Shown here: positions 1 through 5,942 of the stretch, piece after piece
How the letters are laid out: every line of letters starts with the position of its first letter
Numbering within the stretch: the first letter of the stretch is position 1
Assembly (NCBI GenBank): GCA_964642235.1
Contig: CAZXOP010000121.1
Span: 1 to 5,968 of the forward strand
Length of the DNA stretch: 5,968 nucleotides
Direction of reading: 5' to 3'
Origin: CAYSND01 sp964642235
Lineage (GTDB): Bacteria > Bacteroidota > Bacteroidia > Bacteroidales > UBA932
Notes under the pieces: model-generated
The model's input: only the letters and a program-made list of their open reading frames with translations
Database searches by the model: none
Told to the model about the DNA's origin: nothing
Made by a program: the position numbers and the translations under genes

Positions 1-1725
1 TTATCTGCTACGGAGTATCTCTCCGGCATCCTCTTTAACAGCTCTTTTCCACTTGTCGCTATACCCCGGTTGTGAGGGTGAAGCAGGGATAGAGGGGGAG
101 TGACCATTGTTCTTAAATGTTCCATCCTCGTTCTGTTTCTTAATATTTCCATCCATGTATTTTACAAGGAGGTAAATATCGAGATCCTGCCAAGTGTTGA
201 AGAGATTCTGTGCGGTATTAACCGAGTAGTCGGTAATGAGTTTAACCACCGAGGCACGAGCTTCCGCTGTAGCCTTTTTGCTCTTTTTAATGCCACCTAA
301 AAGTTCAAGTGCCTTTGCATCTATTTTTGCAACCTCTTCGATGCAGGTGAGTTCGTGTTTATTTACAGCAGCAATTACTTCAGGAGCGACTCTGTCATAG
401 AGCATATATGCAAAATTGGTAACTCTGTTGCAGACCCAGAAGAGTGAAGTGGGGGAGTATGTAAGCATACTGCCATTCCCCTCTGCTATACATTCAGGGG
501 CACGAGTAACATTGGTATAAATGGGGGTAAGTGCCGAGGTAGCAGCATCATCCACGCCGAACCAAAGAATACCACCTATCTCATTAGGGAGCCAAGAGCG
601 CGACTGACAGAGAATCCAAAATCCGGTTTGCTGTGTGGCTATAGCCCTCTCATTTACATAACGAACTCCGTCAACTTCAAATCCCATTGGTCTCCATCTG
701 TAAGGGGTGTGGTGTCCACCTGCCCCTATATCCTGAGTCATATCCATAGGAGAACCTTCGTAATGGTCCCTCATAACATCTGCAAGAGCCTTTAGGCTAA
801 CCTTCTCAGCAGGTTTAATAAAGAGGGGCATTTTATTGGTAAGATTATGACCTAAAGCATAATCAAGATAGTCATTTGCACTCTTCTCACCTATCATCCC
901 TTTACCTAAAATATTATAAGCACTCCAAACACGAGCCTCACACCCACGAAGAGCTCCGAAGTCAGCAGGAGAGTAAGCATCACAGAAACTAAAATCTTTA
1001 TCCTCACCACTGAAGAAGCCCATTTCACGTGCAAAAGAGACTACATCCTTAGAGTAGAGCCAGTTCTCTTTATCATTGAAATTAATCTTGTCTATACGGG
1101 AGTGATTTGCGTGAGCACAGATGTACCCATCAGGAACGCGTGCAGCAGCCCAAACAGCCCCTTTATAGATATTTTTACCATCTACGATTTTAGACCCTTT
1201 TCCTACTATCTCCATAACCCATGCTTCATTCTTGTCCCCGATTGAGAAGGTCTCTCCTGAAGAGGCATATCCATACTCAGTAAAGAGATCGACTATGATT
1301 TTAATCGCCTCACGAGCAGTTTTTGCTCTTTGAAGGGTGATATAGATTAGTGAGCCGTAGTCCATAATTCCCTCAGGGTCATATAGTCCATCGCGTCCAC
1401 CAAAAGTGGTCTCTGTAATGGTTACCTGATGTTCATTCATATTTCCTACTGTCTGGAATGTACGCTCCACCTGAGGGATTCTACCTAAGAACTTTCCGGT
1501 ATCCCACTCATAGATATCGAGCATTGTCCCTTTAGAATAACTGCGTGCGGGACGGAAATAGAGTTCTCCATATAGTTGATGTGAGTCGGCGGAATATGTT
1601 ATCATAACTGAACCATCTTTAGAGGCTCCTTTAGAAACAATTACATTGGTGCAGGCATCGCTTGTTTGGTAAATAAAAAGAGAAATTGCCAAGCAAACAA
1701 GGGGTTTGAAAAGTTTTGTAACCAT
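1..1725 (-). CDS. Secreted C69-family dipeptidase (Ntn hydrolase), complete
   Basis: Probable exported dipeptidase of peptidase family C69, an N-terminal-nucleophile (Ntn) hydrolase family that cleaves small peptides. Seen: an N-terminal signal peptide (basic MVTKLFK, then a hydrophobic stretch) ending at S-D-A, followed at once by Cys-Thr-Asn-Val. The Cys (codon at 1651-1653, residue 25 of the chosen start) is the expected nucleophile exposed by processing. Further family-like segments are K-D-G-S shortly after the Cys, G-G-R-D-G-L-Y-D, GAGGHHTPYRW and WFGVDDAATS. The stop codon (TAA) is the first three bases of the window, so the gene is complete at 574 aa, within the usual range for Bacteroidetes members. 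An in-frame ATG at 1764 would add 13 residues. I prefer 1725 because the likely -7 box (1753-1760) lies between the two ATGs, and the signal peptide fits better from 1725. It is divergent from the small secreted-protein gene. Substrate specificity cannot be read from the sequence. Family assignment is confident; the start is fairly so. Confidence 0.9.
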   Translation of the reverse strand: MVTKLFKPLVCLAISLFIYQTSDACTNVIVSKGASKDGSVMITYSADSHQLYGELYFRPARSYSKGTMLDIYEWDTGKFLGRIPQVERTFQTVGNMNEHQVTITETTFGGRDGLYDPEGIMDYGSLIYITLQRAKTAREAIKIIVDLFTEYGYASSGETFSIGDKNEAWVMEIVGKGSKIVDGKNIYKGAVWAAARVPDGYICAHANHSRIDKINFNDKENWLYSKDVVSFAREMGFFSGEDKDFSFCDAYSPADFGALRGCEARVWSAYNILGKGMIGEKSANDYLDYALGHNLTNKMPLFIKPAEKVSLKALADVMRDHYEGSPMDMTQDIGAGGHHTPYRWRPMGFEVDGVRYVNERAIATQQTGFWILCQSRSWLPNEIGGILWFGVDDAATSALTPIYTNVTRAPECIAEGNGSMLTYSPTSLFWVCNRVTNFAYMLYDRVAPEVIAAVNKHELTCIEEVAKIDAKALELLGGIKKSKKATAEARASVVKLITDYSVNTAQNLFNTWQDLDIYLLVKYMDGNIKKQNEDGTFKNNGHSPSIPASPSQPGYSDKWKRAVKEDAGEILRSR

Positions 1726-1738
1726 ATTTATTGTTTTA

Positions 1739-1772
1739 TTTGTTAATTTTGTCAAAAGTAACATTAATTTTG
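1739..1772 (+). promoter_or_regulatory. Tandem Bacteroidetes -7 boxes upstream of the small secreted-protein gene
   Basis: The plus strand carries TAATTTTG twice, at 1744-1751 and 1765-1772; both match TAnnTTTG perfectly. The repeated unit is TTAATTTTG with a 21-bp period. The right-hand copy has a TTTG (1739-1742) 22 bp upstream as a possible -33 element, slightly longer than the usual spacing. It would start transcription near 1779, about 16 nt before the ATG at 1795, so it is the likelier promoter. The left copy may be a second promoter or half of a direct-repeat operator. Confidence 0.55.
1753..1760 (-). promoter_or_regulatory. Bacteroidetes -7 box for the C69 dipeptidase gene
   Basis: The minus strand reads TACTTTTG, a perfect match to the Bacteroidetes -7 consensus TAnnTTTG. 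Transcription would begin near 1746, giving an A-rich leader of about 20 nt before the ATG at 1725. No well-spaced -33 TTG is obvious on this strand: the nearest TTTG lies only 12 bp upstream, and the next TTG about 27 bp upstream. The -7 match is good and the -33 is unsupported. Confidence 0.5.
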
Positions 1773-1794
1773 CAAATTATAAAAACTCAAGAAG

Positions 1795-2175
1795 ATGAAG
1801 TTACATAAGACAATACTTTTCGCACTCGTTTTACTCCTCTTAACCCCCTCTACAATACTTTTAGCTCAGGATAAAGAAAAGGAGAAAACAGTGGAGCAGA
1901 TGGCTGCTGAGGAGGCAGAGCGGTTGGAAAAACAGTTAAAACTGGAGCCACATCAGACTTTTTACGTCGATTCTATCCTCCAACATGATATGAATGCTAT
2001 GAAAACCGAGATGGAGGAGATGAAAAGATCGGGGATGCAGGAGGCCTCTTCCTATAGGGCAGTTCAGGAGAAATGGCGTAAACAGATAGAGGTGGCTTAC
2101 GAAAAATTCTTTACCCCTGAGCAGTGGCAGGCATACTTGAAAATGACCGGGCAGTCAAAGAAGAGGAGAAAATAA
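1795..2175 (+). CDS. Small secreted helical protein, Spy/CpxP-like (function unproven)
   Basis: A 126-aa protein with a clear Sec signal peptide: MKLHK, a leucine-rich core (LFALVLLLLTP) and probable cleavage after Leu-Leu-Ala before Gln25, so the mature protein is about 102 aa in the periplasm or outside the cell. The mature part is highly charged and almost wholly helical, rich in E, K, Q and M, without cysteine. Two segments, L-K-L-E-P-H-Q near residue 48 and F-T-P-E-Q-W near residue 106, resemble the paired LTxxQ-type motifs of Spy/CpxP periplasmic chaperone-like proteins. That is a pattern resemblance, not a proven homology. The C-terminus is strongly basic (KKRRK). The ATG is preceded directly by AAGAAG, with no true Shine-Dalgarno spacing, as is common in this phylum. 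It diverges from the C69 dipeptidase gene and converges on the PHP gene with three bases between stops. The gene is surely real; its function is uncertain. Confidence 0.85.
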   Translation: MKLHKTILFALVLLLLTPSTILLAQDKEKEKTVEQMAAEEAERLEKQLKLEPHQTFYVDSILQHDMNAMKTEMEEMKRSGMQEASSYRAVQEKWRKQIEVAYEKFFTPEQWQAYLKMTGQSKKRRK

Positions 2176-2178
2176 GAG

Positions 2179-3003
2179 TTATAAAGGGAGAAAATGAGGC
2201 TCCCTTTTTTCGTAATATACTGAATACTTTATCCCTGTCGATTTGACAATCGGGATAAAACGTTCAAAATTTTCACCAAGTCTCTCTATTCCGTGAGCAT
2301 CTGAGCCAAAGCTTATCGCCTCCCCTCCAAGCTCCTTAAATCGGCGAAGGATATTAACATCGAGCAGAGTCTCTTTTCCTCTGTAGAAATGATATGTTTT
2401 GGTGTTTATTTCAAAACTCTTCCCCTCTTTAACTAACTTACTCAGGATGGCATCGAAAATATCTGCAAAATCAGAATAGGTAACAGATTCAGGATAGGGG
2501 GAGTAACGGGCGATATAATCGAAATGACCGATAATATCGTAATCTTCAAAAAGCTCCATACACTCATAGATGGTCTCTAAATAGTGTCCGTATGCCCTTT
2601 TATATTTGTATGGGATATAATACTCTCCGTGATAGGGGTCTTTTCCTTCAATAAAATGGACAGAGGCAATAACTGTGTCGAAAGAGTATGAAGAGGCTAT
2701 ATCCTTTATCTCCTCCATACAATGGGGCTGCAACCCTAACTCTATCCCTTTTAATATCTTAAAAACCGAACCACTCTCCATCCGGATTCTCTCTATCTCC
2801 CTCTGTTGCTCGGCAGGGTCAAATGTGAAACACATAATGCCTGCAGGGGCGGCAAAGTCGAAATGGTCTGTTATAGCTATTCCGGAGAGCCCAAGCCTCC
2901 TCCCTCTCGAAACAGCTTCCGAAATATCCATATTGCTGTCGGGAGAGAAATGAGAATGGGAGTGGCAGTCGAATATTTTTATTGGAGTTCTGCTATTTTC
3001 CAT
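2179..3003 (-). CDS. PHP-domain phosphoesterase, histidinol-phosphatase (HisJ/HisK) type
   Basis: A 274-aa cytoplasmic metal-dependent phosphoesterase of the PHP superfamily, closest in pattern to HisJ/HisK-type histidinol-phosphatases (L-histidinol phosphate to L-histidinol, the penultimate part of histidine synthesis). Metal-binding motifs in order: D12-x-H14-x-H16 followed by H18 and S20-x-D22; T45-D46-H47; G-I-E88-L; S-V-H116-F; G-H160-F-D; and G-S-D235-A-H237 near the C-terminus. All expected ligands seem present, and the length is normal for the family. The start at 3003 overlaps the end of the upstream lipoprotein gene by 25 bp. It is the only plausible start, because no other start codon precedes the first His motif. 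This implies translational coupling and places the gene last in the mutS2 operon. No other histidine-biosynthesis gene is nearby, so the substrate could be another phosphate ester. The fold is certain, the substrate only probable. Confidence 0.88.
   Translation of the reverse strand: MENSRTPIKIFDCHSHSHFSPDSNMDISEAVSRGRRLGLSGIAITDHFDFAAPAGIMCFTFDPAEQQREIERIRMESGSVFKILKGIELGLQPHCMEEIKDIASSYSFDTVIASVHFIEGKDPYHGEYYIPYKYKRAYGHYLETIYECMELFEDYDIIGHFDYIARYSPYPESVTYSDFADIFDAILSKLVKEGKSFEINTKTYHFYRGKETLLDVNILRRFKELGGEAISFGSDAHGIERLGENFERFIPIVKSTGIKYSVYYEKREPHFLPL
2183..2210 (+). terminator. Rho-independent terminator of the small secreted-protein gene, inside the convergent PHP gene
   Basis: AAAGGGAG (2183-2190) pairs perfectly with CTCCCTTT (2200-2207) around a 9-nt loop, and the plus strand has six T residues (2205-2210). 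It starts 8 bases after the stop of the plus-strand gene. The whole structure lies within the last codons of the minus-strand PHP gene. On the minus strand the hairpin is followed only by ATAACTC, so termination in that direction would be weaker. Confidence 0.65.
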
Positions 3004-3380
3004 ATCTTGTCTTCTTTGTTTAAGGTGAGAGAGCTTCTGATGGGGGGAGTGTCGGGCATTATTATGTCATATTCGACCTTGATTATCTTTTTATTATCCT
3101 CATCAGGTGTGGCCGAGATAATATTTATGGTGACTTTTTCAGCCGCAGCTTTTAACTCTTTTTTAACCCCATCCTCAAGGGTCTCGAAATCCTTCAATGC
3201 CTCACTTAGTTCATTTGAAAGTGTATCTGTACACATGGATGCTGCTTTACTATAGTCAGTCTGAAAATAAGCAGTTAAAAAATCAGTTGCTACTACTGAT
3301 GCATCTTTTACCCCTTTCGAACAGGAGAGGGGGAGAGTCAGAATGAGAGCAATAATGAAAATTTTAAATTTTTTATTCAT
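2979..3380 (-). CDS. Putative lipoprotein, possibly NTF2-like (DUF4878-type)
   Basis: A 133-aa protein with a lipoprotein-type N-terminus: MNKKFK, a hydrophobic core (IFIIALILTL), then P-L-S-Cys20 followed by Ser-Lys-Gly. The residues before the Cys do not fit the strict lipobox (Pro at -3, Leu at -2), but Ser-Cys is frequent at this site in Bacteroidetes. The mature part begins with a helical segment (VVATDFLTAYFQTDYSKAA) and ends in alternating beta-type strands closing with W-K-I-A-E-L. This layout recalls small NTF2-like lipoproteins such as DUF4878; I offer that as a resemblance only. Few acidic residues follow the Cys, so a surface-export signal is not evident and a periplasm-facing membrane anchor is likelier. 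It starts 2 bp after the mutS2 stop and its last 25 bp overlap the PHP gene. No function can be assigned. Confidence 0.85.
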   Translation of the reverse strand: MNKKFKIFIIALILTLPLSCSKGVKDASVVATDFLTAYFQTDYSKAASMCTDTLSNELSEALKDFETLEDGVKKELKAAAEKVTINIISATPDEDNKKIIKVEYDIIMPDTPPIRSSLTLNKEDKIWKIAELQ

Positions 3381-3382
3381 TT

Positions 3383-5875
3383 TTATAATTCTACTATGGT
3401 GATACCTGTCCCTCCACGCTCGACATGCTCATCGTAAAAAGAGGTAACACCGGGGGTTATTTTAAGATATTTTCTAATTTCTTCTCTAAGAATACCATTC
3501 CCTTTTCCGTGCAGAATGGTTATTTGAGGCATTCCAACCATTAGGGCATCATCGACGAAGTTGGTAACGGTGGTTATTGCCTCTTCAAGCCGCATCCCTC
3601 GTATATCTATTGTAGGCTTGAAATTGAGTCGTCTGTTGGAGAGGGAGGCTGTGTCAAAACTACTCTTTATGGGGGTTGGTTTTACAGACTCTTTGAATTG
3701 CTTGGCTGAGATAACCTCCACTTTATCACGTGACATTTTACTAATGATCTCCCCGACAGCGACAGAGATAGATTTAGGGGAGAGCTGTACCACCTCTCCG
3801 ACAAGATTGTTTCCTATGATTCTTACCTTGCTCCCCACTTTAAGCTCCATTATCTCCACCTCTTTTTTTTCTGAACCGCCACTTGGGGTTGCAGAGGCCT
3901 CTCTTTTAGCTCTTTGAGCCTTCCTCTCCTCTTGCCTCTTTTTTCGGGCAATAATCTGCTCCATCCTCTTGGCTATATCAATATCAGTTTCAGAACTCTT
4001 CTTCTCCTCCAATTCAGCTGTGAATGTTTCAAGTTCTTTTCTGAGTTCGCGTGTCTTCTCTTTGTCTGCCTGCGCTTCGCGAATCTCTTTTATCGTGGCT
4101 TCAATCTTTTTATTGGTCAATGAGAGGAGCTCTTGTGCCTCTTTTCGCGCCTCATCCATGATTTTTTTTCGCATACCCTGAATGTCGGTAAGCTCCTTTT
4201 CATACTTCCCTGCAATATTTTCGAGAGTCTTGTCGGTGTTTTTTATCCTCGCCAATTTCTCTTCAAGTTGTTTTTTGTTCCTTGCAATTTTTCTCAGGTG
4301 GCGTTCCACTGTCACGAAATCGCTCCCTGCGCGCTCCTCTGCTCCGTGGACTATTGTCTCCGGCAACCCGATTTTTCGAGCAAGTTCGAAGGCAAATGAG
4401 TTCCCCGGAAGCCCCATTTCGAGCTTGAAAAGGGGTTGAATCTTCTGAACATCGAAGAGCATTGCACCATTTATAACAGAGTTACTATTCCCTGCATAGA
4501 ACTTTAAGTTCGTGTAGTGGGTGGTAATTACTCCGTAGCACCCTCTCTGTTCAAGTTCCGAGAGGATTTGCTCCGCAATGGCTCCCCCTGCTGCAGGTTC
4601 TGTTCCTGCCCCGAACTCATCTATCAGCACAAGGCTCCTTGCGGTAGCTTTTTCAAGCACCCGTTTCATATTAAGCAGGTGGGAACTATATGTGCTGAGG
4701 TCATTTTCAATGGATTGGTCATCTCCAATATCGATAAAGATTCTATCAAAGATTGGAAATTCCGAGATTTCCGAGGTGGAGAGGGGCATCCCCCATTGGA
4801 ACATATATTGAAGCAGTCCGACCGTTTTTAGGCAGACGGACTTTCCTCCTGCATTGGGTCCCGAAATAAGGAGTATCCTTTTTTGGGCAGTAAGGGTTAA
4901 GTCCAGCGAAACTATTGTTTTCCCCTCCCTGCGGAGAGCCTCCTCTAAAAGAGGATGCCTCCCCCTGATAATACGGAGTGAACCATCCTTAGAAACAACA
5001 GGCTTTCCCGACTCAAAACGGGCAGCAGTGCTCGCTTTAGCCTTAATAAAGTCGAGCTCCCCAATATATTCAGCAGAGATAATTATCTCCGGAAGGTAGG
5101 GGCGGAGAAATTCGCTAAAAACAAATAAAATTCTCTGAATTTCACGCTTTTGAGCAAAATAGAGTTCTCTTATTTGGTTGTTTAATTCGACTATTTCGAT
5201 TGGCTCCACGAAGGAGGTCTTTCCAGATGAGGACTCATCATAGACTATGCCGGCGATTTTTCGTTTATTCCCTGACGATATAGGAATTAAAACCCTACCG
5301 TCCCTTACAGAAACAGAGGCATCTTCATCCACTATCCCCTCTTCTTGTGCTCTGCGTAAAATAGCTTGAGTCTTTTTAGAGATGGTCCCCTCTTTCTCCC
5401 TTATGGAGGTACGTATTTGACGAAGCTCCTCACTTGCATTGTCTTTAACCTCTCCGAAGCGGTCTAATATTAAGTCTATTCTATGATTTACCTCCGGAAA
5501 GAGGCAGACAGGCGCTGTCATTTTTTTTAAAAAAGGGTAATTCTCCTCTTTTGTATTTTTAAAAAAGTGCAAAATCTTCCTTAAAGTATCGAGACTGTTC
5601 CTAAGTTTATTTAATGAAATTAGGTCTATACAGCTATTTTCAGCTTGAAGAGGGAGTATAAATGGGAGCGAGTCGATGAAAGGGGTGTCGGGAAAAGAGG
5701 ACTCGAGGGCAAGTATGGTTTTCATCTCATCAGCAAGAGATTGGCGGAGCATAATCTCCTCCTCTGATGTGGAAAATCTCTCCTCGGATGTGCGTGTTTT
5801 CGCATATTCAGTCGAGCATTTACCAGAGATCATCTCTCTAATCCTGTCAAATCCTATTTTCTGTTCGAGTTTCAT
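3383..5875 (-). CDS. mutS2: MutS2, ABC-ATPase with coiled coil, KOW-like and Smr domains
   Basis: Full-length MutS2 (830 aa), a cytoplasmic dimeric MutS-family ATPase that lacks the mismatch-recognition domain. Domains: MutS core/lever helices at about 1-325, with the conserved R-D-G-R near 191 and S-S-G-K-T near 217; Walker A G-P-N-A-G-G-K-S at 339-346; ABC signature region D-L-S-T-Y-S-S-H at 392-399; Walker B L-V-L-I-D-E at 415-420 followed by G-A-G-T-E-P; switch His453 in T-T-H-Y; a long charged coiled coil at about 520-660; a small KOW/SH3-like segment at about 678-720; and a C-terminal Smr domain at about 755-830 with D-I-R-G (757-760) and H-G-K-G-N-G (789-794). Known of the family: suppression of recombination (Helicobacter, Thermus), Smr nuclease activity in some members, and rescue of collided ribosomes in Bacillus subtilis (also called RqcU). 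It heads an operon with the lipoprotein and PHP genes. All ATPase residues look intact. Identification is certain; the exact cellular role here is not. Confidence 0.97.
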   Translation of the reverse strand: MKLEQKIGFDRIREMISGKCSTEYAKTRTSEERFSTSEEEIMLRQSLADEMKTILALESSFPDTPFIDSLPFILPLQAENSCIDLISLNKLRNSLDTLRKILHFFKNTKEENYPFLKKMTAPVCLFPEVNHRIDLILDRFGEVKDNASEELRQIRTSIREKEGTISKKTQAILRRAQEEGIVDEDASVSVRDGRVLIPISSGNKRKIAGIVYDESSSGKTSFVEPIEIVELNNQIRELYFAQKREIQRILFVFSEFLRPYLPEIIISAEYIGELDFIKAKASTAARFESGKPVVSKDGSLRIIRGRHPLLEEALRREGKTIVSLDLTLTAQKRILLISGPNAGGKSVCLKTVGLLQYMFQWGMPLSTSEISEFPIFDRIFIDIGDDQSIENDLSTYSSHLLNMKRVLEKATARSLVLIDEFGAGTEPAAGGAIAEQILSELEQRGCYGVITTHYTNLKFYAGNSNSVINGAMLFDVQKIQPLFKLEMGLPGNSFAFELARKIGLPETIVHGAEERAGSDFVTVERHLRKIARNKKQLEEKLARIKNTDKTLENIAGKYEKELTDIQGMRKKIMDEARKEAQELLSLTNKKIEATIKEIREAQADKEKTRELRKELETFTAELEEKKSSETDIDIAKRMEQIIARKKRQEERKAQRAKREASATPSGGSEKKEVEIMELKVGSKVRIIGNNLVGEVVQLSPKSISVAVGEIISKMSRDKVEVISAKQFKESVKPTPIKSSFDTASLSNRRLNFKPTIDIRGMRLEEAITTVTNFVDDALMVGMPQITILHGKGNGILREEIRKYLKITPGVTSFYDEHVERGGTGITIVEL
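3863..3870 (-). other. A8 homopolymer at the coiled coil/KOW junction of mutS2
   Basis: The coding strand reads GAA-AAA-AAA-G, containing an in-phase A-AAA-AAA slippery heptamer at residues about 669-671, where the coiled coil ends. In both alternative frames a stop follows within about ten codons (TAA at 3840-3842 after one added A; TAA at 3850-3852 after one lost A). Slippage would therefore give a MutS2 lacking the KOW-like and Smr domains. Whether it happens is unknown. Confidence 0.35.
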
Positions 5876-5898
5876 TCTGTTTGAGAAAAATCTTACCG

Positions 5899-5923
5899 CA
5901 AAGATAAAAGTTTATTATCTTTG
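5899..5923. repeat. Inverted repeat formed by two opposed -7 boxes
   Basis: CAAAGATAA (5899-5907) and its exact reverse complement TTATCTTTG (5915-5923) flank a 7-bp spacer (5908-5914). Each arm contains a complete TAnnTTTG element, so the palindrome may arise simply from back-to-back promoters. It could also serve as a binding site for a dimeric regulator covering both promoters. Confidence 0.6.
5916..5923 (+). promoter_or_regulatory. Divergent Bacteroidetes -7 box facing right
   Basis: The plus strand reads TATCTTTG, identical to the -7 box of the mutS2 promoter but on the opposite strand. Transcription would begin near 5930, about 13 nt before an ATG at 5943. No TTG is found at a proper -33 distance on this strand (the nearest TTTG, 5880-5883, is 32 bp upstream), so this promoter is less certain than the mutS2 one. 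Confidence 0.45.
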
Positions 5924-5942
5924 TCTTGCAACAAAAACCTAT

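Larger units (their letters stand above)
5899..5931 (-). promoter_or_regulatory. Promoter of the mutS2 operon
   Basis: The minus strand reads TATCTTTG at 5906-5899, a perfect Bacteroidetes -7 box, with a TTG at 5931-5929 placed 22 bp upstream as a possible -33 element (part of TTTTTGTTG). The start of transcription would lie near 5892, about 17 nt before the mutS2 ATG at 5875. The leader has no strong Shine-Dalgarno motif. Confidence 0.65.

Noticed and set aside
100..300. 66-codon plus-strand open frame within the dipeptidase gene
   Set aside because: It is antisense to the conserved C69 gene, with no promoter or recognisable protein features.
1645..1665. Lipoprotein signal for the C69 protein, since a Cys follows the signal peptide
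   Set aside because: The residues before Cys (Thr-Ser-Asp-Ala) do not fit a lipobox, and C69 enzymes need this Cys with a free amino group as the catalytic nucleophile.
2806..3255. 149-codon plus-strand open frame across the PHP/lipoprotein junction
   Set aside because: It lies antisense to two well-supported genes, its translation resembles no family, and no promoter or start signal supports it. It is a shadow frame.
3300..3330. Surface-exposure (lipoprotein export) signal after Cys20 of the putative lipoprotein
   Set aside because: The stretch S-K-G-V-K-D has only one acidic residue and does not match the acidic export motifs described for Bacteroidetes surface lipoproteins.
3561..5099. 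Several plus-strand open frames of 69-118 codons antisense to mutS2
   Set aside because: All are antisense to a conserved, full-length coding region. Their hydrophobic, Ser/Leu/Phe-rich translations are what the antisense of a Lys/Glu-rich gene gives.
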